A DNA stretch of 64,000 nucleotides from Hirundichthys speculiger (GCA_018398805.1 JAGFBZ010001926.1:1302001-1366000), one strand, 5' to 3'. Shown: positions 24,501 to 37,249, numbered from the stretch's first letter. Made by a program: numbers and translations. The notes: generated by a model from the sequence alone, not told the origin.

Positions 24501-27073
24501 AAGTAAACACAAATGTCTTCTGTCCTTTTGCAAACTAACAGTCTTGGCAGTACAGTTGGCCGTTGTTAATAAAGTAAAAGTAGCTGCGGGGCATTGTTCA
24601 GCTTTTATGTCCAGTGTTCCTGCTTTGTCCCTTTTTATATGCGCACAAAGAGCCTTTGTAGGGAACCAATACAAAACAAATAAATAATACATTTGCTTTC
24701 ATATAAATTTTAAATAAATAAATCAAAGAATATATGTGAATACAGAGGACAGAAATGCTATGGTAAAATAAGAAAAACAATGAATTTAATTAACAGATTT
24801 TTCAACATGCTTTTTAATGAAAGGACACTTTTATTTTTTATTCACGATTCTTTTATTTAACACAAACAATATTTATTACATGAGACTTTTATTTTCAACT
24901 GCAACATTTCATTATATCAGGAGACTTTTTTTTTGGTCACATTTATTTCACGACTCCCTTTATTCCCATTTCATCAGAAGAGAAGCTGTGGTTATTTGAA
25001 TAAGTCAGCACTGTTTTAAAGTGTGAAGAATCCACAAAAATATTTTATGAATGGGTGAAGGTGTCTTGTTGACACTTCAGCAAGAAACGTTTGCTGCCAT
25101 GGAGCCTCTGTGGTCTCTGGCACTGTGACCTTGTCTGACTGACTGACTTGTTGTGATACACCCACCCACTCAGAATAAGAGTTGAGGATTTGTCGCCAGC
25201 ATTAGCTGAGTTTTCAGGCCTCCGCGTCGATATCTTGTTACTTTTAAAGAGCCTAAATTTAAATCTGGTGAGTTTTAGGAAATAAGAGCAGTGCTGCAAG
25301 AACACCTCCCACAAGCCATTTTCAAAACTGCATGTCACATATAAATACAGTATGTACTGCATACTTTATCTAGAATCTGGAATGCCACCTAAAAGTGTTT
25401 ATGCTCTGGCATTACTGGAAACCAGTCACATGATCTTTGTGACTGTTTCCAGCAGTGTTAGTGCATTGCATTGTGGGATATAGTTTGCAAGCAGTGTGGT
25501 CAGTCAGTAGTAGCCTACTGCAGATTATGCAGTTGCTCACATCTTTCATATTATGTACAACATTTTGGGAATATTCTGTGTACAGTAGTGCTGCAGAATC
25601 CGGTTTCAACACCGGACACGGTGTCACTTTACTCCTTCAGGGTGAAGCAGCAGATGCAGCACTTGTGAACTGCTTGCTCAGAAATGTCTTTATGAGTTGA
25701 CATTTTGTCACTTCTTTCTTCTGTGTGGTCATCTTGAGTGTAAATAAAGTCCAAGTTACGGCTCAGACATCTTGTCTATTTCATGTGGACGGTCATTTTG
25801 TCAGATGAAGCTGAACTTAAAGCATCAGGCCTTTATTCGGGCAGAAGTCTCTAAATGCTGTATAGGCATAACAGTTAGGTTATCACCTAAACTTGTCTTT
25901 TTTGGTTCACAATTTCGGATTCCTTTGCTGTTTTACAACAGAGACAAGTAATATTTAAATAAGGTGGCTTTAATGGAAAGTCGGTTTTATTATAGTCTTT
26001 TGCTGTGTTTCCTTTTGAAACAGCCACTAACACTGTGTAGTTAATGATCTTGATCATGGACAAGTGACTGCTCTTTGTGTTTCCTCTAAATAAAATTAAC
26101 CACTCCCCTCTTTTTAAAAATGTAATCTAAGTGAACAAACCTGAGTTAAATAAATGTTGAACTATGAAATAAAATAAGAAAGTTATTCACTGAAAATTAG
26201 AATTCAAAAAAAAACATGTATTGTCCTTAACAATTTTCTATTCACGTTGATATTTATTTTTATACCTTTCTTTCAGGATGTATTTGAATATTTCTAATTT
26301 CATAACAATATTCTTTTCTAGTTGTTTATTTGGCCTATTTATTTCTCTATCCATAGTTGTCAGAATGAGTATTCCCTGTTGTTCACGCAGTCATGACATT
26401 TTCGGACAGAATATTCATGTTTCAGTCAGATAAGCTCTAAAAGGCTGATAAAGGTGACTTTGGTTTTCCCGTGGGCCAGCGTGGTGAAACGGTGTCTAAA
26501 ACTGAACAGTCCGTGAGGAATGGTAAAAGTAAAGTCCAGAAATGATCATCAGAATACCACAAGAGAAGTTAAGAGTTCTTACAAATAAAAAAATAAGACA
26601 CACGGAGCATTTTGTATGTTTGATGCACCCTCAGAGGCACCTCTGCAACCCTTCCTTTTTACAGTGCTGTAAAACTGGCAGTAAAGCTTTGCATTGTACA
26701 TAATTGTTAGGGACAGCTTTCAACAGCTGAGTTGTCAAACATGCAGGCGCTGTTGTGGTTACAGTTACAGTGGCTGCTCCGGGCTTATAGGTGGTGGTTA
26801 ACCATCATTTTTAGCACTTCGGAGGATTTTTTTTTTTTCTTTTTACCAAAAACTCTGCATACGCCATTTCGCCACAGGCTTTTCTCTTTCTGAAACAAAA
26901 TATATGACACAGTGTTGGCCGCTCGGACTGGGAGGAGTCTGTCTCCTGGTGTTTTAATTGGCTACAGACTTCAGTGAGAAGCGTGAGTATCAGTAATTAT
27001 TCAGCAATGTTTTGCACAAGAAATGTCAGCCAGATAGGGCTATCTTCATCCGCCGTCAAATTACACCACGACG
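21556..27073. other. Intergenic hoxa11b to hoxa10b
   Basis: No coding exon is recognised. The block at 22370-22520 includes ccctataaaagcagcc (TATA-like) and tataaataaaggg and looks non-repetitive; it might be an alternative upstream promoter or enhancer of hoxa10b. 23030-23170 is GC-richer with gtggcgctgcgccgccgcgc. 24360-26600 is AT-rich and shows nothing recognisable. The 130 nt before the hoxa10b start contain ttttaattgg and taattattc homeodomain-type cores. Confidence 0.5.
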
Positions 27074-28812
27074 ATGTCATGTTCCAACAACCAGGCTGGG
27101 AACTCTTTTTTCGTGGACTCCTTAATCAACGTGAGAGCCGACAGCGGTTCGTATTACCAAAGTAACAGCCTGTACTTGCCGCCGGCGTCGGAATATTCAT
27201 ATGGACTGTCCGGCGGTTCTTGTTTCCCGGCCGTCGGTAAGCGCAACGAGCCGCCGAGCCAAAGCGCGGTCCCCTCCTCTGCTCCCTATGTTCAAGGGAT
27301 GGAAACGTGGCTGGACACGCAGAGACCCTGCCGGGTGGATCCGCCCGGCGGTCAGCACTTGTCTTCATTCTCACCCAGCATAAAAGAGGAGAGCGCATGT
27401 TGCCTGTACGAATCAGACAAACGCCCCAAAGGAGCGACAGTAGATGATATATCCTACCCGACCGCGCCATGCCCCGTTACAGGCAGCACCGTGCCAGTTC
27501 CGGGGTATTTCCGTCTGTCTCAGACTTACATGCCCTCCAGGCTTTATCACGATGTGCAGCCCAGCATGAATCACTTCACTGCGCAGCGACCTGCCCGCCC
27601 GGACGGCCAGCCCTCCCAGCCGCCGGCTGCCTCTGCGGGACCAGAGCGCAGGGAGAGCCACGAGGAGGCGCCTGTTTCCACATCGGGGGCCCCGGCCAGG
27701 GAGGAGGACAGCCGCCTCTCCTCAGAGAGGTCATCCTCCCCGGAACCAGCTGAGACTTGCAATTCGGAGTGTCCGGAAAAGACCGCAAAAGGTGAAGAGC
27801 TGACTGCCGCTGCAGAAGCATGATGCAAAATTAATGGGATGTGTAGGTAGCCTGTGCTATTTTTAGAGGCATTTTTGGTTTTATATGATTTTCTTTTGTT
27901 GTTTTTTTTTTAAATGCACGTGGGAGAGAGCTGTTTCAGGTGGATCAGTAGTAAAATTGACCATGACTTAAGCAATCACGCTTTTCTGCTTGCTTGGTTT
28001 TACTTTAATATCCCTATTTAACAGTGTGATATTAGTATTTAAACAGACCTCGTGAATTTGTTTTAAATGGCAGCAGTATGAAGTTTGATAACCGTGCACG
28101 CTGGATTATTATCGTGTATTTAAACGTTACCAATATTAAAAGGCCAGCTGGAGTGTAACCAGGTTGCCCTGTCCACCATTTAAATCGGATTACCCTTTGT
28201 TAAAGGCTACAGGCCTCGTTACAATTGTGTGACAGGGTGCACTTGGATTCAGGCTGATGTGGCTGCAGCTGTTAAACCTGGAAAATTACGGATCACTATT
28301 TGTGCGTAAAATGGCACATAACCCAATGCAGTTCTATTAAACTGTTATAGGTGACGTGACACCGAACATTAAGCCTCGGAGCTTTCTGAAATCCCACACA
28401 GTTGTCACTCTGGGAAAACGCGAGGTCTCGCTTATTTTGGGAGCGCTTTTTTGTGGTTTCTCGCAAACATGCTTCATTTGGTGACGTTTATGGCACTCGA
28501 TTGCCTCCAGTAACGCTCTGGCTCATTTTTCATATAGGAGATGGAAAAATGGAGACCACGGCCAACTGGCTCACAGCTAAGAGCGGCAGGAAGAAGCGCT
28601 GCCCTTACACCAAGCACCAGACGCTGGAGCTGGAGAAGGAGTTCCTCTTCAACATGTACTTGACGCGGGAGCGCCGTCTGGAGATCAGCCGCAGCGTGCA
28701 CCTCACCGACAGGCAAGTCAAAATCTGGTTCCAGAACAGGAGGATGAAACTGAAAAAAATGAGCCGGGAGAACAGGATCCGAGAGCTCTCCACCAACTTC
28801 AGTTTCTCGTGA
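27074..28812 (+). CDS. hoxa10b: Homeobox protein Hox-A10b
   Basis: This is an AbdB-class Hox transcription factor. It has exons 27074-27791 and 28538-28812 with donor AAAAG|GTGAAG and acceptor ATATAG|GA; the phase-1 join gives 330 residues. The start [20 protein letters not shown] is the conserved Hox10 N-terminus. [20 protein letters not shown] marks the Trp motif just before the homeodomain (about residues 256-315), which ends [20 protein letters not shown] with the group-10 tail [13 protein letters not shown]. The Trp just before the homeodomain is the residue that contacts PBX in Hox9/10 proteins. The C-terminal part of exon 1 is rich in Pro, Ser and Glu. The intron is 746 nt. The frame is intact. 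Confidence 0.98.
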
Positions 28813-29289
28813 GACTTTTTTTTTTCCAGAGAGAGAGAGAGAGAGAGAGACGCCCTCCTCCAGCCAAGGCGAGGACGCCTGTGCAGGGAGCCCCCCCCCC
28901 ACCAATCCACCCACCCAACCAACTGTGAGAATGTCCGTGGAAAATGTGACCCTATACTGCTAACTTATTGATTGTTGTCGTTTCGAAGCCTTTTCACGTC
29001 TGATTTATTTAGTCGTGGATTTGTATTTTTACTCGGTTACATTTGTAACGGTTGATCTATTTAAAAAAAAAATACAAAAAACAAATGTTTAGGATGTGAC
29101 CAGACTCTTTCACAGTTTCATGCTTGTACATAGTGTATATTCAACCCGAGTGGAGTTTGCATGCTGGACTGACCTTTGGGGGTATCTGTGTTACAGCTAC
29201 ATGTAGGCCCTTTATGTGACAATTAAAAGAACCCGAGACGTCTGGTGAATATTTGCACATTTTTTTTTTTTTTTTTTGCTGGTCAAATT

Positions 29290-29295
29290 AATAAA
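29290..29295 (+). other. Candidate hoxa10b polyadenylation signal
   Basis: AATAAA about 480 nt after the hoxa10b stop, following a 17-T run. Confidence 0.45.
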
Positions 29296-30623
29296 ACCAT
29301 CCCTGTAAGTGCAGATGTCTTATTTCGCTCATAAAAGACGTATAGCTGGAGCTGTGGAAGCTGGCTCGGTTTCAAGAGGAAATGCCTTCGTGATTAGACT
29401 TTGTGTACAGTAAATATTACTGCAGTTGTTAGAGGCGATGTTTTTTATGGTTTGGGCCTGTAATGGGCGTGTGAGGGCTGCGCGCACGTTGCAGCTTTTT
29501 TTTTTTGCTTCGTAGTCTGAGACTGAAACGCACCTAACAAAGAGAGGAAGGGCACCGGTTTCTGATGTGATGTGGCGGATAAAATAAAGAATAGGGAAAA
29601 GAAAACAGCTTGTTAATTATTGTTGGTAAAAATTAGACTGGTGTCACGATCACGTAGACAAATTAATGGAAACTGTCTGAAATAGAAAATAATATTTATC
29701 CTACAAACGTGAGGGAAAGTGTTTTATTGCTATGTATAGTAAAGCGTTTAAAAACATAAAACTAAAAGGTGCTCAGCTGCTTATAGCTGCGTTTAATTTG
29801 GAAAAAAGTTTTCGATATGTGCACAGTTTGATCCTTATAGATGTGTGCGTAAAAGCAGGGAAAATGAAAGGACTGGGACCAGTCCAGGATAATGGCAGAG
29901 CGCAGACAAGGCCTCGGTTATGATCATTGCAGTCTACCAGTTGCCTCCAAAAAGCCGGATGCGTCTGCCTGCGCCAGAGAATGGACACAACGGCTGAGCT
30001 TTATTGGCGATATTTAGCTCGGACAGCCAGGTTGTAACCTTAAGAAAAACAACCCAATTGCCCGTGATAAAAAAAGGACCGTTATATTGCACCCACATAA
30101 CTTCAGACCGCTCGCTGTCTTGGATTGCCTTCAGATGGAGCCACACTTGCACGCGCAGCTATGTGTACATCTTGAAAACTGTCCCTGAGGTGCTGCAAAA
30201 GCTACTGATCGTTTAATCACATCTTTTGCGCAGATTAAAAAAAAAAAGAAAAGCTTGAAATGTTTTGCATGGCAAAACATACGGTAGTAAAAGAATTTGT
30301 AAGAGCTTTTTCCGAAATATATTGTTAAATTATACGGTTTTTATTTAGGATCCCAAATAATGCCATCTGTTTTCTATACGTGCATTTTAAAGGAAGATAT
30401 TGATTGATAATTTCACAAATGGACGTCTTCAAGTACTAACCTCATCGAGCCCATTCACAATTCCACTAACATCAGATCTCCTGACCAAAAAAAAAAAAAA
30501 AAATCTGAATGTTCATTGCTTATAAAAGAAAATATTTGCCAATAAAAAACGCGGAGATTTGCTATTAAAACATAGTGGGGAAAATGGTGGCCATTTAGCT
30601 GAGTAGTATAGGCTGATTTATTA
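29296..30623. other. Intergenic hoxa10b to hoxa9b; no mir-196 seen
   Basis: No coding exon is recognised. This is the interval where other Hox clusters carry mir-196. I searched for the mature sequence start (taggtagttt) and did not find it on the + strand. Poly-A runs occur at 30238-30247 and 30486-30502. Confidence 0.5.
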
Positions 30624-30650
30624 TTTATTGTTCTGTCCCACGGTCACGTG
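30624..30650 (+). promoter_or_regulatory. Candidate hoxa9b proximal promoter motifs
   Basis: TTTATTG (30624-30630), a posterior-Hox binding core, and an E-box CACGTG (30645-30650) lie about 200 nt before the start codon, followed by gcgccctatccag. The arrangement looks like a Hox9 proximal promoter, but I judge this by motif only. Confidence 0.35.
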
Positions 30651-30842
30651 TTTGAGGCGCCCTATCCAGTCTTGGACAAGGTTCAACTTACTGAACGCAT
30701 AGAGCTTCTAGGTGGAGCACGAAAGCAGCACCTTATCCTGCAATGAATCCGTTTTTTCACAACACTGCAGGACTGTGAAGCGCAATTTTATTTTGTTTTT
30801 TGCATTTTTGTTTGTTTTGATTTATTTTTTATTTTTTTTGCA

Positions 30843-31828
30843 ATGTCGACGCTGGGCGCGAGCTATTATGTTGACTCGCGGATCCTTCCCGAGGAAGATA
30901 TGGCACCGAGGTACTCATCAGCTGCAGGGGTGGAGCAGACAGTGCAGGTCACCGAATATGGCGGACAGGAGTCTTGCCTTTTGCAGGCGAAATCTTCTAT
31001 TTTCGGCGGATCTTGGAGTACCGTCCCGGCCCACCCTCCGACCGCGGCCACCCCGACTTACATCCATCACCACTTACACGAGCGGGGACAGCGATGGCGT
31101 GTTCACGCGCTCCTGGACGTTGGATCCGGTCTCCACGTCCCTGTGCTTGACGGGATTGCCGTCGACAGCCGTGCACTATGAGATCAAACCCGAACCTGTG
31201 ACCGGGAGCGCTGAATGCACGACTCTGGAGACGCACACACCTCTTTTGTCTGACATTGAAAGCGGGGCGTCCTTTGCAGAGACCTCATGCAGATCTAAAG
31301 CTGAGGGGGATCCGGCAGCAGAGGAGAACATGGAGAAAGATGCAAGTAAGGAAATCAGTGACTCCCATTTACTCAAATCACTTGGTGCACTAAGATGCAC
31401 CGCAATGCCTTGCGCGTTATTTTTTAGTGTTGAATAGAAATAGTATGACATTGTTTTCTAATGTTATTTAGGTTATTACAAGATTTCTTCAAATCTATCA
31501 AAAAAAATTTTCTTTGCATAAAAATTAAAAAAAAAAAAACATGTTCAGACCCATTTTAGCCTTATTCTCATGATCCTTTTTTCCCCCAGATAACCCATCA
31601 TCCAGCTGGCTGCACGCGAAGCCCACCAGGAAAAAACGCTGTCCCTACACGAAGCATCAAATCCTTGAACTGGAAAAAGAGTTTCTGTTTAACATGTATC
31701 TCCCCCGGGATCGCAGATACGAAGTTGCGAGACTCCTGAATTTAACGGAGAGACAGGTAAAGATATGGTTTCAGAACCGCAGGATGAAGATGAAGAAGGA
31801 AAGCAAAGATCGACGGAGGGACAGTTAA
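30843..31828 (+). CDS. hoxa9b: Homeobox protein Hox-A9b, frame broken by one base in exon 1
   Basis: This is an AbdB-class Hox transcription factor gene. Exons are 30843-31345 (donor GCAA|GTAAGG) and 31590-31828 (acceptor CCCCAG|AT). Exon 1 starts [14 protein letters not shown], the Hox9 N-terminus, and stays in that frame to about 31070. After that the family-like sequence ([35 protein letters not shown]) continues in the +1 frame. Exon 1 is 503 nt where the phase-1 junction needs 3n+1, so it is one base too long. As read, translation stops at 31179-31181 after 112 residues, before the homeodomain. Exon 2 is intact: [20 protein letters not shown] through the homeodomain to [20 protein letters not shown]. 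With the extra base discounted the gene would encode 246 residues, a normal length. It could be a sequence error or a real null allele. All other sites look functional. Confidence 0.93.
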
Positions 31829-31861
31829 AGTCCTGTTGGCCTGTTAGAGCCTGAAAACAGG

Positions 31862-31863
<2 letters not shown>

Positions 31864-31897
<34 letters not shown>
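31864..31897. repeat. Poly-G run (34 nt) downstream of hoxa9b
   Basis: 34 consecutive G, starting 36 nt after the hoxa9b stop and so probably within the 3' UTR. Such a run is G-quadruplex-prone and is hard to sequence. Confidence 0.97.
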
Positions 31898-31899
<2 letters not shown>

Positions 31900-32278
31900 T
31901 ATTCCTAACCTGTTACATGTGCTGTTGTTGTAAATTAGTGTTGTTAAAAACAATGCTGGACGTGTTTGTTGTTCTATTTCTGGTGTTTCTTGTTTGTGAG
32001 AGGTCAAAGTGTCGTGAAGGTTTTAGTTGTCTTGCATTATGCGCGCACAGATAGTTCAATATTTACCACTTGTTATTCGCATGGAATTACCCGTGACCAC
32101 CTGAATGTTATTAAGCTACCTAATATTCCTTTTTATTAAGTTATTGTTCTTGCAGCCTTGCCTGTTTGTTTTTTTTTTTTTATTTAATTAATTTAATTTT
32201 TTTACTCTTGGAGTTTTGACGCATTTGTGAAATCACAGCGCACAGTTGAAATACCTCCTCGTTCCTGATTCCAGTCAA

Positions 32279-32284
32279 AATAAA
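32279..32284 (+). other. Candidate hoxa9b polyadenylation signal
   Basis: AATAAA about 450 nt after the hoxa9b stop codon. Confidence 0.45.
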
Positions 32285-33273
32285 GCATGGTTCGTACAGG
32301 ATAGGAACTATTAAGAATGGATTTATTTACAATTTGAAGGAGAAAAAGGAAAAAAAAAATGAATCACATCATCACATGTACAGAAAGTAAAGGGTATGCA
32401 ACCCATTATTTCGATGATGCAATAGTTTTTAACTTTTGCTGCGGTGATCTTAAACTTTTCCAATTTGTTTCGGATAAGTTTAAACCCTTTATTCCTGTAA
32501 TAAAAATAATGAAGGAAGAGAAAAAAATTGCATAAAAAAACAGTACAAAACAGACTTTTTAATACATTTTACTTGTGGCTGTTGAGCTTTATTGCCGACT
32601 GTTAACGCACCTTTTTTTATTTTTCTTTCCTATGTAATAGTCCTAATACAACATAATCATATCACATAATCATGTAAATTAACAATGTTTCCACAATTTA
32701 TGACAGTAATACCCTTTGTTTAGTAACCACTGTTGGCTTAAATGGACAATAACCTTTCCATTTTTGTAAAGGTTGTGCTTGCTTGTTCAGCTAAATCTTG
32801 ATCATTAAGTTGGAAAAAGCATAACCATAATCATTTGATTATATCGTTAAAAACTAACATCTATTAAAAATAAGGGCTTTCATAAAATGAAAGTAGAAGA
32901 AGCTTATAAATCGTTAATAACTATGTAAACAGTTTAGGGTTTTGTAACAATGACATCAAGTTGAAGCAAAAGTAAAAAAAAAAAACAAAAACAAAAAACC
33001 GCTATGGGTTTCTTGAATTTTCTTTAATTTAATTTTTGCACTTAATTATTTTTTATCAGCAGCGTCTATTTTCGGGTATTTGTGTGGGAAAGCTCTGCCT
33101 TTTGATCGGCCCACAAACTAGACTAGTTGCCCTCTGCAGTAAACCGCAATCACAGCCTAAACTGTTTATAAGGTGCGAAAACAGCGAAGCATTTTGGAGG
33201 CTCAGTGGCAGCAGGCGAGCAGCGTTTCTGATCAGGCTCCAGCAGTCAAATATGTGACAAGACGTGAAGGAAG

Positions 33274-33303
33274 ACACACACACACAAACACACACACACA
33301 CAC
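33274..33303. repeat. (CA)n microsatellite
   Basis: CA repeat with one AAACA interruption. Confidence 0.92.
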
Positions 33304-34399
33304 GCACGGAGAGAGGTGGAGAATGCAGCAGGGCTGCAGATGGGTCTGTCTCAAAAGGTCTAATTACTTTACGACCGTCTAGCAACAATTAGACTGTCTC
33401 AGAGCAGAAACATCCGTTTGTTCTCCGGACAACAGTCAGCAGATCCACAAGAACCCAACATGTTTCACACCCTGAGGGAACTTCCAGAGGAGCGTTTATC
33501 CCGCAGTCCCTGCAGACTGGTGTGGCTTTAACAGAAAATGAATGATTATGATCCATGACTGTGAATGATGGAAGAAAAGACAAGTTGGAAAAACTAGCTA
33601 ACCAAACTAAACGAGGTCACACAACCGCGCAGACATGGCGATGACGTCCGTCTCTGTGCTGTGACGAGCGCTGCTGAGCGCGTGCGGCCAGCAGGTGGAG
33701 CCAGCGGCTCGTCTGAGGAGCAAACTGGATGATGCGTTCAGGGAACAACAAAACCACTGAACGCAGACCTCCATTGATTAATGTCAAGATGTGGCTTTTG
33801 ATCCTTTTCTTATGTGTGTTTATTTTATACATACGTGTTTTTTCAAGAACATTTATGTAATTCTATTTATTTCAGCTATAAATTATTTAAAATATATGAA
33901 TACCTTAGGGCATCACGTGACTCTTGTCTGTTTTTGTAGTTATAGTAAAGAACACCATTAGGCACAAGTATTCACATCTAAGGAAAATGTGGCGAAGTAA
34001 ACCGACATAAAGGCAGAAACAGACATTATATCATCAGCAAAGCCTCTCTTGGCCACTAGAAAAAGATAGTCGTTGCGTAAATAGGACTCCTATCTGATCC
34101 CCATGAATGTTGGGCTGGATAACTTCTGTGCAAACAGCTATGTGAGGAGCCGTGCTGCAAAAGAAAAAAAAAAAAAACAGAAAGTTGCTAGGAAGTTGTT
34201 TGGGGCGACCTTTTACGACCCCTATACATCACACCTCGTGACAGCAGGAGTGACAGAGGAGGCCACTCTGTAGAAGTTCACGGGAGGAAGGTAGTGAGCA
34301 CTTGGGAGTCTGTTTCATCCAATAAGCCTCTCCGCCAACGGTTGTTATTTAGGGTAAATCCCAAATTAGACATGTGGCACATTTAGCCTCGGATCTATA

Positions 34400-34401
<2 letters not shown>

Positions 34402-34497
<96 letters not shown>
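34402..34497. repeat. Long interrupted (AT)n tract
   Basis: About 95 nt of AT dinucleotides with a few CA units and one central ACT interruption near 34451-34453. The arms on each side of the interruption are self-complementary. Confidence 0.93.
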
Positions 34498-34498
<1 letters not shown>

Positions 34499-37241
34499 CT
34501 GCATTTTCAATACTAAAGCTTAACTTTTCGTGTAAAAATAAGCGTATGTAAGTTATGCCATGCGTTTTTTTTTAGTCTGTGGCGTAGGCTACTGTGAAAG
34601 GATGAGATAATGTCCTGTTCTTTTAGTCCAGTCAAACTCAGTCTGAGTGTCTTTGTAATGATAGGGGGATTTTTTTAAAAAAAAATTGACAATGATAATC
34701 AAAATTGACCAAAACGAACGCGCTGTTTTTACGCAGCACCACGTGAAATGACTGAGGAGGTGGAAAGCTGGAGCAAAGGCCAACCGTCTCCAGAGAGCAT
34801 CTAGACGGGAGCTGCTACCTCACTTAGAGAACCTTCTAGTGTTTAAACAAACAAACAACAGCTTCTGCTTTGTTTTATACTTCAATGACATTGTTTTTAT
34901 TTACTGTCATCTCCAAACTCAAATTTTCTTGAAGGCAAGAAAATAAGCACTCCGGAACGTTTCTGGTTGTACATGTGGAACTTGTGGAAGCATCTGTCAA
35001 ATATGAGTCAATGCAGCTCGATAAATAAAAGTATGATGTGAAAATCCTGTCGTGAACACGTTCTTTTCAGGACACGCGCAGACAGAAAACACAAGCAGAC
35101 TCTACAATGAATTCATTTTCCAGAAGATTAGGACCTAACATATGAACCCCTGCATTGCTTTCTCTGTTTTTTTCTTCCCCTTGAGGCAAGATACGAAAAC
35201 ATAAGTGGTAACTATTATGCAGCTTTAATGACCAAAACAAGATAAAATAAACACCCAAATCCTTTCACCAGCTTCAAAATAGGCTCACCATATATGATCG
35301 ATTATGCCAATCATATATGTTTATATCATAAATAACGCAGATCAGTGTATAGTTCACCCCCATATACTCATTTGAACAACTGAAAACAAAGATCAACACG
35401 CAGTTGTAATTTTTCCCAGTTATTTATTGTTCAGTCTGGTAATATATACATATAACACTCACTGTATTAAAAAAAAAAATCCGACATATGCGCCTGTATG
35501 GTGGCTGAAATATGTCCCCTGAAACACACTTTGGACTCGATGCTCGCAGGTTTTTGGCCTGCTTGCCTCCCAGATGTCTCTTGTCGTTTCAGAACAGCCG
35601 GGAAACGAGCCTCTCCTGGTCGTCCAGACCTCACGTCCTGTCTGCTTTCGTTCACAACCAGAGGATTCACGTCTGAGCGATAAAAGAAAAGCAGAGGCCA
35701 GATGAACGTTTTCTTGCTCTGTAAAATGCAGAATTATGTTCAGGTATCAACCTGTGCACGGATATTAAATATTCCACGGATAAAAATAAAGCAGAAACAG
35801 GCATGAATATAATACATAAATATATATGTTCCTATCAAAGCTTAAAGCTTATTGTAGCTTACAAATATGGCCTTGCTTTACATTTTGTAATAAAAGCTAC
35901 ATTCAGTTCAATTCAATTCTTTCAAACGATAGTTAATCGTAATATACAATTATAAACAGTCATTTTAAATGCGTATGTGTGTAGGTTGATGTGTTGAATT
36001 GTTCTGGGAGAGAAAGACTCCTTACAGGGTGTTAAACCGAGAGAAAGGTGCAGCAGTGAAAGGGATTTCTGCTCAATGCCAACACCCACTCACCTCGCCA
36101 AACAATTGATCCACATGAGAAAGCTGCTCCGTTCGTTTCTCTAGTCTTTACCAAGTCCGTTTCTGTCTTTTTCTATAATCCTTTTCGCAATCGCAGAAAC
36201 AGAGAGTCCCTCCTTTATAAGGCTGCGTAGGATTCTGCTTTATTTTCGAGTCATTTATCAGAAGCCGCTCTGCGCAAAATGGTCTGCCGCTCATCCTGTC
36301 TTAAAAAAAAAAATGCCGACATTTCTAGATTGAAAACTCAGAGTCCTATACAGAGAAGTTGTCCTCCTCCTGGTTACATATGATCTGGGAGTCTTAGATG
36401 GCTCAAATGTGTTCTTAGGGCAGGGAGCTGTCAGACCTTTGGGCTGGAAAGATTGATCGCACACAGGCAACCAGGGCTCTTTGTTTAGAGCCTGAGCAAT
36501 AAACAGCCATCACCTTTCCTGAGCTCCACACTGCAGGGGCATTGCAGGGGCATTTTTTTTAGCTCTACTTTACGCTACAACCAATAATCCTGAACTATAT
36601 GAATGGTTACTTTGGATTATTTTACATCTATAGGCAGTGGGAAATAAAATAAATGAAATCTGATGTAAGACAGGGAGACAGAAAGAGTCAAAGAGTTACA
36701 AATGGTTAAATAACACCTTCTTTTTCAACTGATTTTCAATAAAGACTTCAGGGATTGTTAACCTGTAAAATCTTAACAGCTCCACGGGACATATTATACA
36801 ATCAGAGATCTGGCTGAGCCAAAAAAAACTACCCCGCTGAAATCTATTAAAATTAATCTCTCTGGCTGTGTCTGTGCGTATGCGTTGGGGGAGGGGAGAA
36901 CATGGAGTTGGACATGTCTGCACTGTGCAGCTTTCCTCCCGGAGCGATTCTTCAAGAAACACCCAAGATGAAGGCGCTGAGCACTGATGGCGTCCAAGCA
37001 TCACCAGACACCAGTAATGCCTTGCGCAGCGCCATGCTGGAAATTTACGCTCACGCAGCCTGCGTAAATGCGCAAAAAAAAAAAAAAAGTGCCATCATGA
37101 GGTGTAGTGTAGTGGTTTGGAGGGGGGGGGGGGGGGCAAGCAGTGATGAACAAACTGCCTTCCACAACCTAAAACCCCCTAAAAATGTAAATAAAGCCAC
37201 CCCTGCCCCCTGAATGAGGCGTTACCCCTCAGACTTTCTCG

Positions 37242-37249
37242 ATCAATCA
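37242..37249 (-). promoter_or_regulatory. Candidate Hox/Pbx bipartite site upstream of hoxa2b
   Basis: ATCAATCA reads TGATTGAT on the minus strand, a match to the Pbx-Hox consensus TGATNNAT. It lies 232 nt before the hoxa2b start codon. Single 8-mers occur by chance, so support is modest. Confidence 0.4.

Larger units (their letters stand above)
32285..37236. other. Intergenic hoxa9b to hoxa2b; groups 3-7 absent
   Basis: About 5 kb separates group 9 from group 2. No homeobox exon or remnant was recognised, matching the teleost HoxAb state in which a3-a7 have been lost. The mir-10 precursor (taccctgtaga..), found near Hox4 in other clusters, was looked for and not seen. Microsatellites are listed separately. 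36080-36540 and 36850-37080 are non-repetitive and could contain hoxa2b enhancers. Confidence 0.55.

Noticed and set aside
28474..28914. 146-codon minus-strand open frame opposite hoxa10b exon 2
   Set aside because: It is the antisense shadow of the homeobox, followed by GA-repeat sequence.
29296..30842. Possible mir-196 precursor between hoxa10b and hoxa9b
   Set aside because: The mature sequence was not found on reading the + strand. A covariance search on both strands would be needed to exclude a diverged copy.
30712..31437. 241-codon open frame covering hoxa9b exon 1 in the +1 frame
   Set aside because: Its first part (30712-31070) is Phe-rich 5' UTR sequence with no Hox9 N-terminus. 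Only its second half is hoxa9b, which points to a frameshift rather than an alternative start.
36902..37213. 103-codon open frame beginning MELDMSALCSFPPG upstream of hoxa2b
   Set aside because: It runs into poly-A and poly-G, has no family similarity and lies in the expected hoxa2b regulatory region.
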